Source of the DNA: Mytilisepta virgata
Taxonomy: Eukaryota; Mollusca; Bivalvia; Mytilida; Mytilidae
Direction of reading: 5' to 3'
DNA length: 64,000 nucleotides
Assembly (NCBI GenBank): GCA_028015205.1
Contig: CM051510.1
Coordinates: 31,496,580 to 31,560,579, forward strand
Shown here: piece after piece, positions 45,501 to 58,579 of the stretch
Numbering within the stretch: position 1 is the stretch's first letter
Layout of the letters: the number at the start of each line of letters is the position of its first letter
Notes under the pieces: generated by a model
The model's database searches: none
Told to the model about the DNA's origin: nothing
What the model saw: the letters and a program-made list of their open reading frames with translations, nothing else
Program-made: the position numbers and the translations under genes

Positions 45501-48500
45501 TACACACATTGATTAAGGTATTCAAATTCTGAAAAATCCATTTTATGAGCTGAGGTGTCAGATATATATGTATTGTAGGTAATAACAAAAAGAAGAGAAC
45601 TTGATATTTTTATAAGGAGGCCTAGTGTTTATACCTAAGTACTATGTCAAAATTGGAAATCAAAATGACTAAACAAGCAAGCCTTAGTGAGAATTAAATT
45701 CTCATACATTTTAGCCCCTCCCCCTCCCCCCCAAAAAAAATTAAAAATTACTCCCTGCCTTTTTTTTTTTTACATTGCATACCTTTTCTTCAATATTTTT
45801 ATACTTTGGATGATATCTTAAGGAATCTACCCATTTTTTTATGGCATAATGTCTTTTTTAAGAACTTTCACAACCACATGACAATTGAAATACAATATAC
45901 GCGGAAAGTTCTAATGTAAACTTTTTATTTGATCAGAATGCAAAGTACATATTATTTATATATCACAATGTCAAAAATAAAATATCTATTAGTACCAAGC
46001 CCTATATTTTTGTTTTGTTTTGAAGATTAATAAGACTTGGGACCTCCTTTTAGTGATTACACAATCTTGAAAAGTCTATAAACTTGAAAAGAATAAAATT
46101 GGTTCATGAATGTTTTTAAGTAAAAACATAAAAGTTTTTGTTTTTATCACAAAGGAACTGTCTATACTTTTTATTTGGTTAAACTAAGAATTCTCAAACT
46201 TTTTTATAACAGAGAAACTATATAAACTCGTTTAACTTGAAAATTTCTCTCAATTTTCAGAATTTTACATTGAATTTCACAGAGATTATTTTTCTATAAA
46301 TGAATAAAAATAAAAAAGATTATAATCATTTTCTTTATTAAGGGGTAACAGAACACCTAAGGGAGTTAACTCTTTAAAAATCAGCTGAACGTTTTAATCA
46401 CTATTAGTAAAGAGAAATCAAGATTCTCAATTATCAAAATTGGTGTTTGTTAAACTGCTATATATCCAATGAAATTATTCCTATAAAATGTGTGGTTCAA
46501 ATTTCTTGAAATTTTTATATTTTTGTCAACAGTCAAAGTAAATATTTCGTCAAAATTTTATGAAAATTAATTTTTTTTTTGCTGTACATATTTGTCCTTA
46601 AACAGTTTTGTGCAACTAATGAACAGCCAATATAATTTGGAGAAAAGAGTATAATTGATATGTTTGTAAGGATGGAGAAGTCGATTTGAGATTTATTAAT
46701 TACTTAATAAGGGAATTTCCTCAAACACTGTAATTTAACATGGAGATATAGTAACTCTGATACCCATACCTTTCCATTTCTGTATAAATCAACATATCTT
46801 TCTTTATTCAGAAAAGAAATAATTTTTGTCTAAAAAACAATTCAAAATTTATCATTTTGTAAACTTTGATATCACAATTCATTCTTAAATAGTATACTAT
46901 TTAATTAAGCCCCTAATTAGCATAAAAACAGCGACAAAGTTTCACTTTAACAATATTGACAGTGGAGATTACATTGTTATTTTCTATAGAATTACAGACA
47001 ATTAAATATGTGATAAAACTCTCCTTAGATATGTTTTGGTTTTTAGCCAAATTGACACTGCTTTATGATTAGGGTCCATGGAATTAAAACTTACAGGTTT
47101 AAAGTTTTTGAAAGTTTTTTAAAGCTGGGTAGAGTTGGATAATTTAGCCTTTTTTAGCGGCCATCAGCCTATTCATTTTCGAAAACTACAGAAGGGGACT
47201 TTAGTGTGCAAGGGAGTGTGGCATTCTCCAAACACATTACCCACTATGGTCCACAGTCAGGCTTTCGTATTATGACCTGACAACCCCCAACGAGAGGGTC
47301 TCCCCAATCTGCCACCTGGGGACATGGTAGGCAGTTCTATGGGTTGAGCAAGTCTATATACCAACACTGAATGGACACATAGAGAAGACCTGTTCAAAAA
47401 AGTGAATGACAAAAAATAAATTAATATGGCTGGTCAATAATGAAGACCATAAGATACTTGTACCCCTTTGTTCTTATCTCTGAAAAGGTTGGATATAAAC
47501 TATAATATTACTTTTTTTCTATAAAATTTCACACATATTTCTTTACATATGTATACATATTTTATTTCAAATGAACTTTCTGCACTGACCATCAGATGGT
47601 TATGGTAGATAAATATTTGAAATAAAATCCATTCATTGTCAAGCAAAGAAACAATGACTTTATAGCTGTTCTTCATCTTAAAGGTACAAGGCCTTCAAAC
47701 TTTTTATGACTTAAAAAGTACACTCTTGAGTCTTACATCTTGAAATTCGGTCTGATACCAGTAATTCAAATTCAGCTATTCATTTAGTTACAATTTTAAG
47801 AATGATAATAATCTTCACTAAAGGATAACCTCATTTGATTTTAAAATTTCCCCCCTGGTCATTTACATATGACATTATTTGAAATAAACTGTACGTAATA
47901 TCCCCTAAACCTGTCTATACTTTGCCAAAAGACAACCTGTATGTCTAATATATTGCGTGATCGCTTATGAGTTAATCATGTTTTAAATCTATGTATTATG
48001 TTTACTTTGTAATCAGACAGTGGGTGTTCGGTAACTACATTTGAAATCTATACAATTATTTATATTGAATTTTGTATCCATCAATCATGCAAACTTCACA
48101 AGATAAATACTTTAAAATGTCCAAATAATAGTTTAGTTTGACAATGTACTAGCTGTTCCTATGCAAATGTCACCGTTAATTATAATTGCTTATTACAGGA
48201 ATTGAATGAAAAAGATAGAAAAACAACAAAATGGATAACATGAAAGGTACACACCAATCAATTAACGCCATCCATTCCACAGAACCCTGGACAAACAAGC
48301 ATTTTGAGAGTACCGCTGAGCAATACAATGTCCCCTATCGTCTTGAGCTGTGAGAAAACACACCAAATGCTCCTTGACTTCTGGGATGTGAATCTGACGT
48401 AGGCTTTTTGGACAGAGTGATTCCTAAAATCCTAAAACTATGTTTGCAAGAACATAATAATTACCCAATCAGCCTGAAACTCAAACTTAATCTGTAGCTC

Positions 48501-48684
48501 ATCATTATAAGCCAACATACTAAAAATAAGATCAATTGGTAAAAGGGTTTGCAAAAAGTAAGGACAACGGATATTTTAACAATAATTTCTATCTCCAAGG
48601 ACAACTAGAACTGTGAGTGACCTCATTGAGTGAATACCCTCCTTCCCCACCCCCCCCCCCCCCCCCTCCCATTTGCAATACTAG
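42530..48684. other. AT-rich stretch between the two intronless tau-like genes
   Basis: No exon recognised. It holds a 30-bp minisatellite (43638-43757) and a GC-richer patch at about 47155-47400 that may be a dispersed element. A poly-C tract lies at about 48650-48667. Confidence 0.4.
43638..43757. repeat. 30-bp minisatellite with internal hairpin, four copies
   Basis: The unit begins 'agaactatacacagtgggtt' and ends 'tcacactgtg', in exactly four 30-bp steps (43638, 43668, 43698, 43728). Each unit contains the inverted arms CACAGTG and CACTGTG, or CACAGTG again in copies 1 and 4, where the arm is altered. Confidence 0.95.
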
Positions 48685-49150
48685 GAGTTGCGCTTACAGC
48701 TTTTAACATGTAAAACACTTAAGTTTGATTATTCCCCTTAGCAAGCATCCAGCAATAATTATCTTGCTTCACGCACATCTACATATGAACCAAAATCCAT
48801 TGAATGGTTTAGGAGTTGTGCTTACAAGCTTTAACATGTAAAATTCTTATGTTGGATTAGCTCCTTTTGCAAATATCTGGCAAAAATTATCTTGCTTCAT
48901 GCATATCTACATATGATGTCCAACCTTCAGATAAAGTTTCATCACAATCAATTGAATGATTTAGGAGGAGTTGAATTTACAAGCTTTAAACATGTAAAAC
49001 CCGTAAGTTTAATTATCTCTCTTTGCAAGAATCCGGCAATAATTATCTTGCTTAATGCATATCTACATATGATGTCCAACTTTCATATGAAGTTTCATCA
49101 AAATCCATTGAATGGTTGAGGATTTGCGCTTACAAGTTATGTGGACAGAC
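48685..49150. repeat. Tandem repeat of 126-155 bp, about 3.5 copies
   Basis: Units start at about 48685, 48811, 48966 and 49120 with 'ggagttgcgcttacaagctt' and 'aacatgtaaaa'. They contain 'ggcaataattatcttgcttc', 'catatctacatatgatgtcc' and 'atccattgaatggttta'. The array ends with a 'gacagacagat' stretch. Confidence 0.8.
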
Positions 49151-49274
49151 AGATAGTTAGATGGAGGGACAGACAGAGTGCAAACCGATGTGTCATGTGA
49201 CAAAAATGACATGCTTATCAGAAAGAGGATATGATAATATGAAATAAAGATGAACTTTGCTTTGTCCTATACAG

Positions 49275-49443
49275 TACTAACATGCTGAGGATGATTCATG
49301 AGTCTGCAAAATGACATGTCATCCCACCTGGACATATTATTCTGACTCCAAGCCAAAAAGTATTTGGTCTTACTCCTAAATGCCTTGTGCTTGCCAGAGA
49401 AGCTGAGTGAGCTTACATATCAATTTTAAAGTCTTTAGGTTTA
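49275..49443 (-). repeat. Older SINE (family 1), split by a younger copy
   Basis: A diverged copy: 'gtctgcaaaatgacatgtca', 'ggacatattattctgactcc', 'cttactcctaaatgccttgt' and 'ttaaagtctttaggtttagc' align with the family-1 consensus. It resumes at 49825 ('ctgaacgcac...') after the 49457-49811 insertion. Confidence 0.8.
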
Positions 49444-49456
49444 GCCCAGCCAAGGA

Positions 49457-49811
49457 TGGATGATGAATTATTGTTTAACGTCCAGTGGCAACCAGGTGCA
49501 TAACAGGATGAGAACATGTTAATATGATAATGAATATGATCTCTGCTTTGTACTAGACCGACACGCTAAGTAGGATTTTTAATGTGCTAGCTCACAAGGT
49601 AACAGTCCGCAGAAAGACATATCACCTCACTCGGACACATTATACTGACACGAGTCGACCAGCCTTTGCTCTTACTCCTAGATGCCGCGTGCTTGGCGGA
49701 GAAGCAGCAAATACCAGTTTTAATGTCTTTGGTTTGACCCGGCCGGGGATCGAACCCGTGACCTTCCACACTCAGGGTGAGGACGCTACCACGAAACCAC
49801 CGAGGCGGTCC
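49457..49811 (-). repeat. Young tRNA-derived SINE (family 1) nested in an older one
   Basis: A perfect 13-bp target duplication GCCCAGCCAAGGA lies at 49444-49456 and 49812-49824. On the minus strand the head is GACCGCCTCGGTGGTTTCG, then TGGTAGCGTCC (A box), then GGTTCGATCCCCGGCC (B box). The 3' end has a TCA/TCCA-type tail (CATCATCCA). Body 355 bp. Open frames at 49584-49871 and 49587-49769 are derived from it. Confidence 0.95.
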
Positions 49812-49871
49812 GCCCAGCCAAGGACTGAACGCACTAAATCTGCATTTGAGACAAGCATTCTATTTCCTTAG

Positions 49872-50805
49872 ATGGAAATTTGGCATAATTATAACACAAG
49901 TAATAAAAGCATGCATTAGAAAATATGCTTTTGCAATAGACATGACAGACTGAACTTTTGTTTTATTAAAATAAATCTAAAATTTAAAAAATCATTTTTA
50001 CACACTGTAATTCAACTACTGGCATCATTAAATTCACATCTGTCATCATTAGACTATGGAAGGCTTGTCATATATCTGTGATAATGTATCATATAGATAT
50101 ATCTGAGTGTACTTTTCTTATTCTATTAGTACCTGTATTAATTAAAATTCTTTCAAAATCAGAATTATCCTTAATATTATCTAAAATGAATTTGTTCCAA
50201 CAGCCTAAACGCAATATTTTACAAAGGTATTCAGCTAATTAACATTGAATGAATGTGTAAACATGTTTCTTTGGTAACAAATTACTTTTCAGACTTATAA
50301 AATAACTGAATAAAAAACATCTAAAAGTAATAAAATTAGAATTTAATAAAATTCAAAGTAGAATACGATAAAAATCACTTTCTGATAAAAAATATCTGGC
50401 AAGACAATAAAAACACTAGAACTATAATTCATTTGACAAAACTAAAGAAATTCATTAGAATCACCAAGTATTGTTGGATATCAATTTTTGTGTTTTTTGT
50501 TGGTGGAGTTAAAACCATACATATTTTTATGTGTTTTTACTGGACACAAAATAATCTGTCAAATTGAGAGCAGACTCAGTTGTTCTTGGTACAGTTTGCA
50601 GCCGATTGCTTGCCAGACCATATAACAGATCACCATTGGTAAATTTGGTTAAAAATTAAAAAACAAAAAAGATATGTCCTTCAGACTACCAAGATAGGTA
50701 TTCACGATTCAAAATTCAGGCAGCATTTCAATTTCAAACTATCCTAACTTTTGTTTTAAAACAATAACATAATTTGTTAAAGAAACAACATTTACAAAAT
50801 TAATA
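49872..50805. other. 3' flank of the 425-aa tau-like gene
   Basis: AT-rich. It probably includes the 3' UTR of the minus-strand gene ending at 50806. Nothing else recognised. Confidence 0.4.
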
Positions 50806-52083
50806 TCAATTATATTCTGACAATCTGGATGTTCTCTCCGAGTTTGTTTCTAACATTTGACGTATTCTCTCCTCTATCACTTTGTCTTCATCATAAGTCG
50901 GATCATACGGGTCGTCATAGTGATATTTGTTCTCCCATATTTGTTTGATTTTTGATTCTTTTTTCCATTTCAGTCTCTGCTGATAAATTTTGTTATTGCT
51001 TACACGTGGACTATAGTCTTTATTGTCAAATGTCCTAACTTTTGGCCCTGTCATATTTTTCCAGTCTACTCTAAATTCCGGCACTTGAAACTCTCCTTTG
51101 TGTTGCCTGTATTCATAGTTATGAGACTGTATTTTTGGTAGTGCCTTCCATTTTGGTTTCATGTCAATAATTGTCACTTCTCCACCACTGGGGCGATGAA
51201 ATATCTTTTCCAAAGAGTCCACTTTTGCCTCAGCTTTGGAATTCCAATTTGCAGGATGATGTAATTGAATTCTAGCTTCCCCACCATGAGGTTTGTAATA
51301 AATATTGTCTAGAGAACCAACTTTTGCCTCAACTTCGTACGTTCTTGGTGACGGATATTCATGAATAATACCAGGAGTATAATGGTAACTACTAAATGAA
51401 ATACTGTCACCTTTGGCACCATAATGTGGCTTAAGTTCCGGCAGCTGTAAGCTACGAGGAGAGGAATGCGAGGATCTTGCACTTGTTACCTCAGAATTGG
51501 GATAACTTTTACTTTTCTTTGTCAAATTTTCCTTCGATGCTACTTTAGCTTCTGCATGCCATTTCACTTTAAACGTTGGAATTTTTCTATTTCCTCCACC
51601 AGGGTTGTAATCAATATTTTCAAATGTTCGAATTTTAGATCTCACTTCTTTATAGCCAGCTCTGTCACTAATCGGTGGTAAAAATGGTTCGTGAAACTCT
51701 CGATTGAAAGACCTCTCAATGTAGCTTCCCTTCTTTGAAAATTTCCATGGTGGTTTAATATACTTATATTTTATCTGGCCATCTTCAGTGATGTAATCTA
51801 TTTCCTGCTGACGAATACGTTCAAGCTCTGGATTACTTGGACCCTGAACAGTATGAACAGGTTTCTGTTCGACAACAATGTAACGTCCATTTTTCTTTTG
51901 CTGAACTGACGCAACAGGAAATCTCCCTCGTAGCGCCCTTCTGTTCGGAACATATATTACTGCTGGTTTGTACTGATTCTCCTCTTTCTTTCTCAGTGGA
52001 GAAAAATATTTAATTTTAGCTTCAGCAACGGGAGACAACACTCCGTCATAGCGTGGAGACAACTCCTCATACTGTTCAGTCAT
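50806..52083 (-). CDS. Tau-repeat protein, divergent (425 aa, intronless)
   Basis: A frame from ATG (52083-52081) to TGA (50808-50806). The open frame extends 17 codons further upstream but with no ATG, so I chose this start (MTEQYEELSP). The first 145 residues are basic and unrecognised. Tau-type repeats follow at about residues 150 (KIRTFENIDYNPGGG), 180, 224, 254 (KVGSLDNIYYKPHGG), 287 (KVDSLEKIFHRPSGG), 317 and 348. The linkers carry K-x-K-W, as in the 12-repeat neighbour. The tail is rich in Asp, Glu and Tyr and ends SERTSRLSEYN. Several repeats have lost the PGGG. By family knowledge a microtubule-binding role is likely, but the weaker repeats make binding strength uncertain. It lies on the same strand and in the same large intron as the 12-repeat gene, about 8.4 kb further 5'. 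Confidence 0.85.
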   Translation of the reverse strand: MTEQYEELSPRYDGVLSPVAEAKIKYFSPLRKKEENQYKPAVIYVPNRRALRGRFPVASVQQKKNGRYIVVEQKPVHTVQGPSNPELERIRQQEIDYITEDGQIKYKYIKPPWKFSKKGSYIERSFNREFHEPFLPPISDRAGYKEVRSKIRTFENIDYNPGGGNRKIPTFKVKWHAEAKVASKENLTKKSKSYPNSEVTSARSSHSSPRSLQLPELKPHYGAKGDSISFSSYHYTPGIIHEYPSPRTYEVEAKVGSLDNIYYKPHGGEARIQLHHPANWNSKAEAKVDSLEKIFHRPSGGEVTIIDMKPKWKALPKIQSHNYEYRQHKGEFQVPEFRVDWKNMTGPKVRTFDNKDYSPRVSNNKIYQQRLKWKKESKIKQIWENKYHYDDPYDPTYDEDKVIEERIRQMLETNSERTSRLSEYN

Positions 52084-52134
52084 TGTCAAATTTTCATATA
52101 CTTTTTTTTTCTTATTAAGACTCTTATATTCCAA

Positions 52135-55100
52135 TTTTTATGTTGAAAAGTTCGGTAACAATGCAATAATGTTTTTGTAAATTTTTTGAAATCCAAATTC
52201 CACCTTTAATAAATTAATAAAACAGGCTATATATTATGTAATTAATTATTCAGGTTGCATGTCAAACAATAATCTGTCATGTTATGTTTACCAAACAAGA
52301 AATTTTAAACACAGAATGTTTGATCCGGAAAAATATCACATCCACAAATCAAGTCGATACGTATGATGAAAATTTACACCGATACAAAGTAACTGAATCT
52401 GATTTATTTATCTACCATACAGGTGTCAAAGGTAAAAATTACAGGTAACTTACGGAATACCTGCCAAGCTGGATGTCGGCTAACTTTGTCGTAATTTAAT
52501 CAAGCTTTCACTTGTGTACCCATTATTCTAATTAATCCAATGGATAAATAAACTTCAATGTACAAAGATTTTCCTTTTCAATAGAACAGATACAGTATAT
52601 ATAATCCTATGCGATCAACATGCTACGTTCAATTTATTGGATCACTCCTTTTTTTCAAAGCTATGTACTAAGATATGATCAATTTTTAATTTTTTCCTTT
52701 AATTAGGAAACCAACAATATCAATTTTTCTGATAAATGGAATCGTATTCATTTTAAAATGTTCCAATCAATTAACACCTAATGGGTTTTAAATTTGTCAA
52801 TTAACTGAAACTTTCAGCATAATTTTATGTTGCACCAAATTATCGGTCAAAGAATAATTCAATAAGTCAACTACGTTCAGTTAAAAATCCATGAACAAAA
52901 CCTAATGCACAAGAACTGGAATTTCACAAATATCTGGTCTAAAGCATGTGGTTATGATAACATATATAAATACATAGTGAAATCTATAAAAGATTCAGAT
53001 ATATTCTGTAATGGAATAAAATCTTTTTATGTTAAAATTTCACCTGATAAGATAATGAGTTTTGTTGACTTTTATAAAGAATAAAATACAACTTATCAAT
53101 CTTTTGATTTTAAATCTGAAAAGTGAGATATTAATTTTATTCTTCATAAATTTATCACAACCAATGTCAATACAATGTAAGAACAAAGAATTTTTCTTTG
53201 TCCAAAATTTCACAGTTGCTACTCTTCAGTCTTTGATATATTTTTTAACAGGGTAGAGAGAAGGATGCAACAGTTTTTTTGTTTTGATTTGTGTTATTTA
53301 ATTTTCATTCTATTTTATAAAAAAATCCATTTCTAAATATTCTATACTACACACCCATCTTTCATGCAAATCCTCAAAAACCACATCAACACATACAAAA
53401 ACCTAACTACAGAACACAGTTTCCAGTTTAAATAGTTCTTTATTTTTGACTCCCCATACAATTCCTCAAACTTCCTAAATTTGACATTATTCCATAAATT
53501 GGTATTGATTTTCTCCCTTCAATAAATTCACATTATAAAACTTATTAAATATACCATATGTTGTAAATTAAAAAAAACTCAATAACATTCCTATAGAGAT
53601 ATGACAATCACATTTGATTTTTTTGGTCTTGAAAAACTAAACCAATAAAACTATAAAATGTAAAATGGTCCTTCTTTATAAAATCAATATGTATGTATTA
53701 TGCTGAACTTGGTTTGGATATTTTTCTGTTTTTTACTGTTTCGTCCAGTAAAGAATTTACACCATAAACTTTGAGGATAAATTTAAATTTTTGTGAAAAT
53801 TTATACTTCTTCAAATTTTGTTTAGTTTTGATTTCACATTGTTCCTACTGAAGTAAAATGAAATTGCCTTGCTGATATTTTGACAAAGTTTAACTTTCTC
53901 TATAAATTCCTAGCCTCCATCCCCTTCCCCATTTCCTTTTCATATATAAATGTACATGCAGTTGACTCTCAAACGTCAAACTCTTGTTAACTCAAAATTT
54001 TATATCTCTCCAATTAATTTGTTAGTCACATGATATTTTCCATTATGTTTATTCCTTATATCTAGAAATTCCTGTTTTCTCAAATTATTTCTGAATAATG
54101 TAATATTGGATGTAACGTATCACTTGATTGGTTAAAAAATTTTTGTCTATCATAAAACTAAATTTTTCTTTTCTTCTATGATGTTATAAATGGTAATCCC
54201 CATGTTTAAGATAAAAATGGCCATTGGAATAATTATAAGGATTGTATCATATGGTACAAAATTTAAAATAACCCACAATGCAACAGGTTATTGAATTTTA
54301 TTTCTTCACAGACCAACAAGTAAAAAAAAAGATTAGTCAATCCATAATTGTTCGGACAACTTTGAAATGAAGAGAGTCACTTGCCTGCTTTTCTAGTTTA
54401 TACAAAACTTCATGCTAATTAACAAACTGTAAAATATATACCATTTCTATGACAAGGTCAATTCTTATATCATTAAAATGCTTTGATGTCTTAAATGAAA
54501 GATATATTTAACAATTTCATGCAAATTGGGTTTGACTCATAGACTTAAAATGTTGCATGATTTTAATAAAAGAACATTTTTTACAGATTTGGAGAGGGGA
54601 CCAGATGGGGTCTCATACCCCTACCCCAACTTTTCTCAATGAAAAATGAATTCAAATGGTAGACTACTCTCGCCGATAGTGACAAAAGGTCAAAATATAG
54701 AGCTATAGTTTTATAAGTTTGTTATAATCTACCAGTCTTGTACAAGTACACTACATGGTGAAAATTATCCTGTCATTTAAAATCCTACAAGTACTACCGA
54801 TCACTTACAGTTCAATAATATAAATGTCTGTAAGGTTATTGAGAACATGTCAAACAAAATTATAAAGTTTTTCACTCCCTGCAGCATGGTTACCACATTA
54901 AAACCAATACATACACTCTTGAAAAGTGAGCATAAATTTATTACAGTACTCAGTCATTTAATAAAAAACGAAGAAGTTACCTACCTATGATTTAATATTT
55001 TTATAAAATAAATGGCATTAAAATGATTGAAAATGCGTCAAAGAAAATATTTCATTCTTTTACTACAGTGAAGTTTTCATATATATATATATATACACTT

Positions 55101-56718
55101 GAAAAATAAGCACAAAATAATTATCCTGTCATATACCATCCCATGACTTAAAAGCTTTTATAAAGCAAATGTCTTTACTGAGTTGATTGAAAAACTGTCA
55201 AGGAAATTTTCTTTTAGTATTCCAGTAAAGTTATTATACGTTTGTATTATATACTCTTAAAGGGGGAATCAAATTATTGTACTCATGTATTCAATTGACA
55301 GAACTTGAAAAGATATAAACCAATATAATTATTTGTATAGACAGCTTCTATGATCTAAAATTAAATTACATTATAATCAAAAAGACTTATACCCAATGAT
55401 GACAACTCCTTAGGTAAAAAGGACTGTCACAAATATTTCCAATAAGTAATAAAACTTTTCAACTTTCAAAAGAAGACTGATTGATCATCTGAATTCAATA
55501 TTTCAAAGAGTTACCATGAACCAGACACTGATGTATTGGTTAGTGGCCACCTCAGCCACAATGGTTTTGTATTTTAGAAGATGATTGCTAACATATCTGG
55601 TTCAAACTCGCTCTGTTGTTTTATACTGGAAGATTTTTATTGCTGCTTTATTCAAATGAGTTACAGGGTTCAAAGAAAATTTTAATCTGAAGACAACCTG
55701 GACATCTTTTAAAAGACTGAAATGGGACCACCTAATGGACCATTGCTGCCAATTTCTGTTCAAAATTAGTCCAAACAAATAAGAAAGTTCAGAACCACTG
55801 ATGCTTTCAGTTTAGACCAAATTAGCTCAGTGTAAAAGTTTTTGAACTTATGAAGTTTCCATTTAATAGAAATAAAAGTAGATACAGGGTAAATTTCAAT
55901 AAGACAACAATACAGAAACGGCATCCAAAAAGTACAAACAATGTCATAGTAAAGCCTTCAATGGGGGGAGGGGGGCATGTGCCAACACTGTGTGGCCAAT
56001 ATCACTAAGGTGTGAAAGAATTAGAAATCTACAATATATGAACTGCCTCCAATGAAGCCATTCTTTTAAAAGTTACTTCAAAGTGAATATAATGCCCCCC
56101 CCCCCCCCCCCCCCTCAAAAACAAAAAGACAATTGCCACTTGTAAAGGGATAATTATCTGCAGAATTATTGTCTAAGATAAGAGGGCAATTGTCTAAGCG
56201 AGCAGTTGCCCGATGGGGGCAATTTTTCTGCTCCCTTTCTAAGTAAAGATTACTGATTGCCTATGCAAATTATTTTCTGTGTAAAATCTACCTAAAAAAT
56301 CTCATATGCTATGATTGCAAAAATCTGACAAAAAATGTAAACATGTAAAAACATGAACATGTAGATGAAAACAGTTCACATCTCCATTTGCATAAATGTT
56401 TATTTCTAAACCTGAGCTTATAATAAATATATTCAGACCTACATGGGAGTTCCAAAATCTTTTTACTGAGATGTCCTTATTATCACTTTGTTAGTTTTTT
56501 CTAACAGAGAAATTTTTTTACATGTTTACTGTCAGAAACCTACTGTCAGTTGTAAATGAGAAAATTATTTACATATACCCTAGTACTAAGAACTGGTGTT
56601 AATTTTTGAAGTTGTATTACATTTTAATAAACAAATAAATATTTATAACACGATGCTGCTTCTTTAATTTTCTGACTTTCAAATGATAATATCCTACAAC
56701 TTTCTAATTAATTTTTCA
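52135..56718. other. Intronic or intergenic AT-rich stretch
   Basis: No exon or element with clear ends is seen. A (TA)n run lies at about 55079-55096 and a poly-C tract at about 56095-56114. Short open frames here (for example 53062-53256) lack support. Confidence 0.4.
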
Positions 56719-57350
56719 GTACATGTCAATACAGATTTATTTTTCAGAACTATAAAATTCCAGAATGAGAAATATCACTTTTAAAGTGACAACGATTTTT
56801 TGCTACATGTCAATACAGGATTTTCTTGCCATCTACTATTTAATTCCAGAAATATCATTTCCATTAAAAAGATTTTTGTTTGTTTATTTGGGGTTTGACG
56901 CTGTTTTCAGCACATTTGGCTATTTTCGCGGTGGCCGGCTTTAATTGGTGCAGGAAGCCGGAGTACCCGGAGAGAACCAACCACCTTCGGTAGGAAAATT
57001 GGCAATCCCTGTCAATTTAGATCGGAGTCGAACACACCCCGCCACAGGTGTGATTCGAACACACAACCTCAGTGTTGACAGGCTAGTGATCATTAGTAGT
57101 CACGATGAACTACCTAGACCACTCGGCCACTGAGGCCCCTTCAGAACTATAAGATTACAGAACGAAAAATATCACTACTTCTACTAAAGTGACAAAGATT
57201 TTTTGCTACATGTCATTACAGGCTTATCTTGCCATCTACTATTTAATTCCAGAAATACCATTTCCATTAAAAAGACCAAGATTTTTTAGGATATGTCAAT
57301 ATACGCTTATCTCACCATTACTAAATAATTCCAGAAATATTTACAAAAGT
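56719..57350. repeat. Tandem repeat of about 83 bp, interrupted by a SINE
   Basis: 'acatgtcaatacag...' starts units at about 56721, 56805, 57208 and 57291. The units contain 'ttaattccagaaatatcatt' and 'aaagtgacaa(c/a)gattttttgc'. The second unit is cut by the SINE at 56880-57138. Confidence 0.75.
56880..57138 (-). repeat. tRNA-derived SINE (family 3)
   Basis: On the minus strand it begins GGGGCCTCAGTGGCCGAGTG, a tRNA-Leu/Ser-like head. A B box GTTCGAATC is followed by a central block containing 'CTCCGGGTACTCCGGCTTCC' and a CAAATAAACAAACA-type tail. I have a sense that this central block is shared by SINEs of many molluscs. The exact family is not confirmed. The 56945-57133 open frame belongs to it. 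Confidence 0.8.
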
Positions 57351-58579
57351 GAAAAGAGGAGAGTGAATCAGAAATTGTTAACCTGAAGAGCAATGAAAAC
57401 ACCAGGGGAAGACAAATCAACCTAAAAAACAACAGAAATAAAAGAAAAAACTAGACAATTCATGGACCCATCTCGATTATGCTGTAGGATGTGATCTTTG
57501 GTTCATAAATAATTTCAAGTTGAATAAAAGCAATATAGTGCTGTCATCATCACTACATTTTAGTACTCAGTTTCAGAATTAGTTTCCCATGCATATTCAT
57601 CTTACATTCTCTTTCCTCTTACTAATAAAAAGTTACCCAATTATCACAACAACTAAGGTCAGACTGGAGAACTTTATATTTGTTGAAACTATAACTTTTG
57701 TACAAGTGAATAATAGAACATGGGCAAATCCAGAATTCAAAAAATACACACTACTTCACAACATCTTCAAGAATGAATTGCTATTTTTGGGTGGATAACA
57801 ATAGAGTTATTGAAACTGCTCTTCACATGATTCTTGTATAATGCTTTGATCTATTGATATATTAAATTTTAAATATTGAAAAGCAGTGGGCTAACCCTTT
57901 TGGAAGCAACAACAATTTTTATTTTCAAACTAAGGGTATGAAAATTATTAGTTACAAAGATAAAAGAATATTTTAACAAATACTGACAGATGATACAAAG
58001 TACATATCATTTAAATAAAGATAGTGACACAATTGTTCACTTTTTATCTAAGCACCCAACTTACGTAAAAAGTTCCCCTAACCTTATCAACCCATACCAA
58101 TTTATTATTTTACAATCAATGCATATAATAAAAGAAAATATTTGCTTATTCTTAACAAACATCATTATTTTCCATTTATTGATGAAATCCTTGTGCCAAA
58201 TTTGATAGGAATCTTTCCAACACAGTTATGTAAATAAATATACTGTGTAATGAGCATGTCTGACAAAATCTGTAAAATACGTCATTTAAGATATTCTTCA
58301 ATTCAAATAAAAGAAATTGAAAATTTTAACAATTTTATCAAAAAGTAAATATCTGTTTTTATAATTGAAGATTTCAGAAATAGGTCATCCACAAAAAAAA
58401 ATTACATGTAATAGTTTTGTTATAGGCATGTTGGGCTACCACAGATAATTTTTTGACAGGTAAGGAACAGTGCCGTTCCAACCAATCTTCCTCTTGAAAC
58501 TTATAGAGAGGCCTTTAACACTCAAAAAAATCTTGCATATTACTGGTCTCTATGCTAATAAGCCAAAATCCTACAAGTA
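57351..58579. other. No gene recognised
   Basis: AT-rich. Open frames at 57589-57798 and 57990-58205 have no family or splice support. Confidence 0.4.

Noticed and set aside
49584..49871. 95-aa open frame that looks protein-like
   Set aside because: It is the antisense of the tRNA-like head and body of the nested SINE at 49457-49811.
52084..52134. 17-codon N-terminal extension of the 425-aa tau-like protein
   Set aside because: It starts with TTG, not ATG, and is Lys-rich from A-rich sequence. The ATG at 52083 is the likelier start.
57060..57138. tRNA-Leu/Ser-like sequence on the minus strand
   Set aside because: The 3' half does not close an acceptor stem and the sequence continues into a SINE body, so it is a SINE head and not a tRNA gene.
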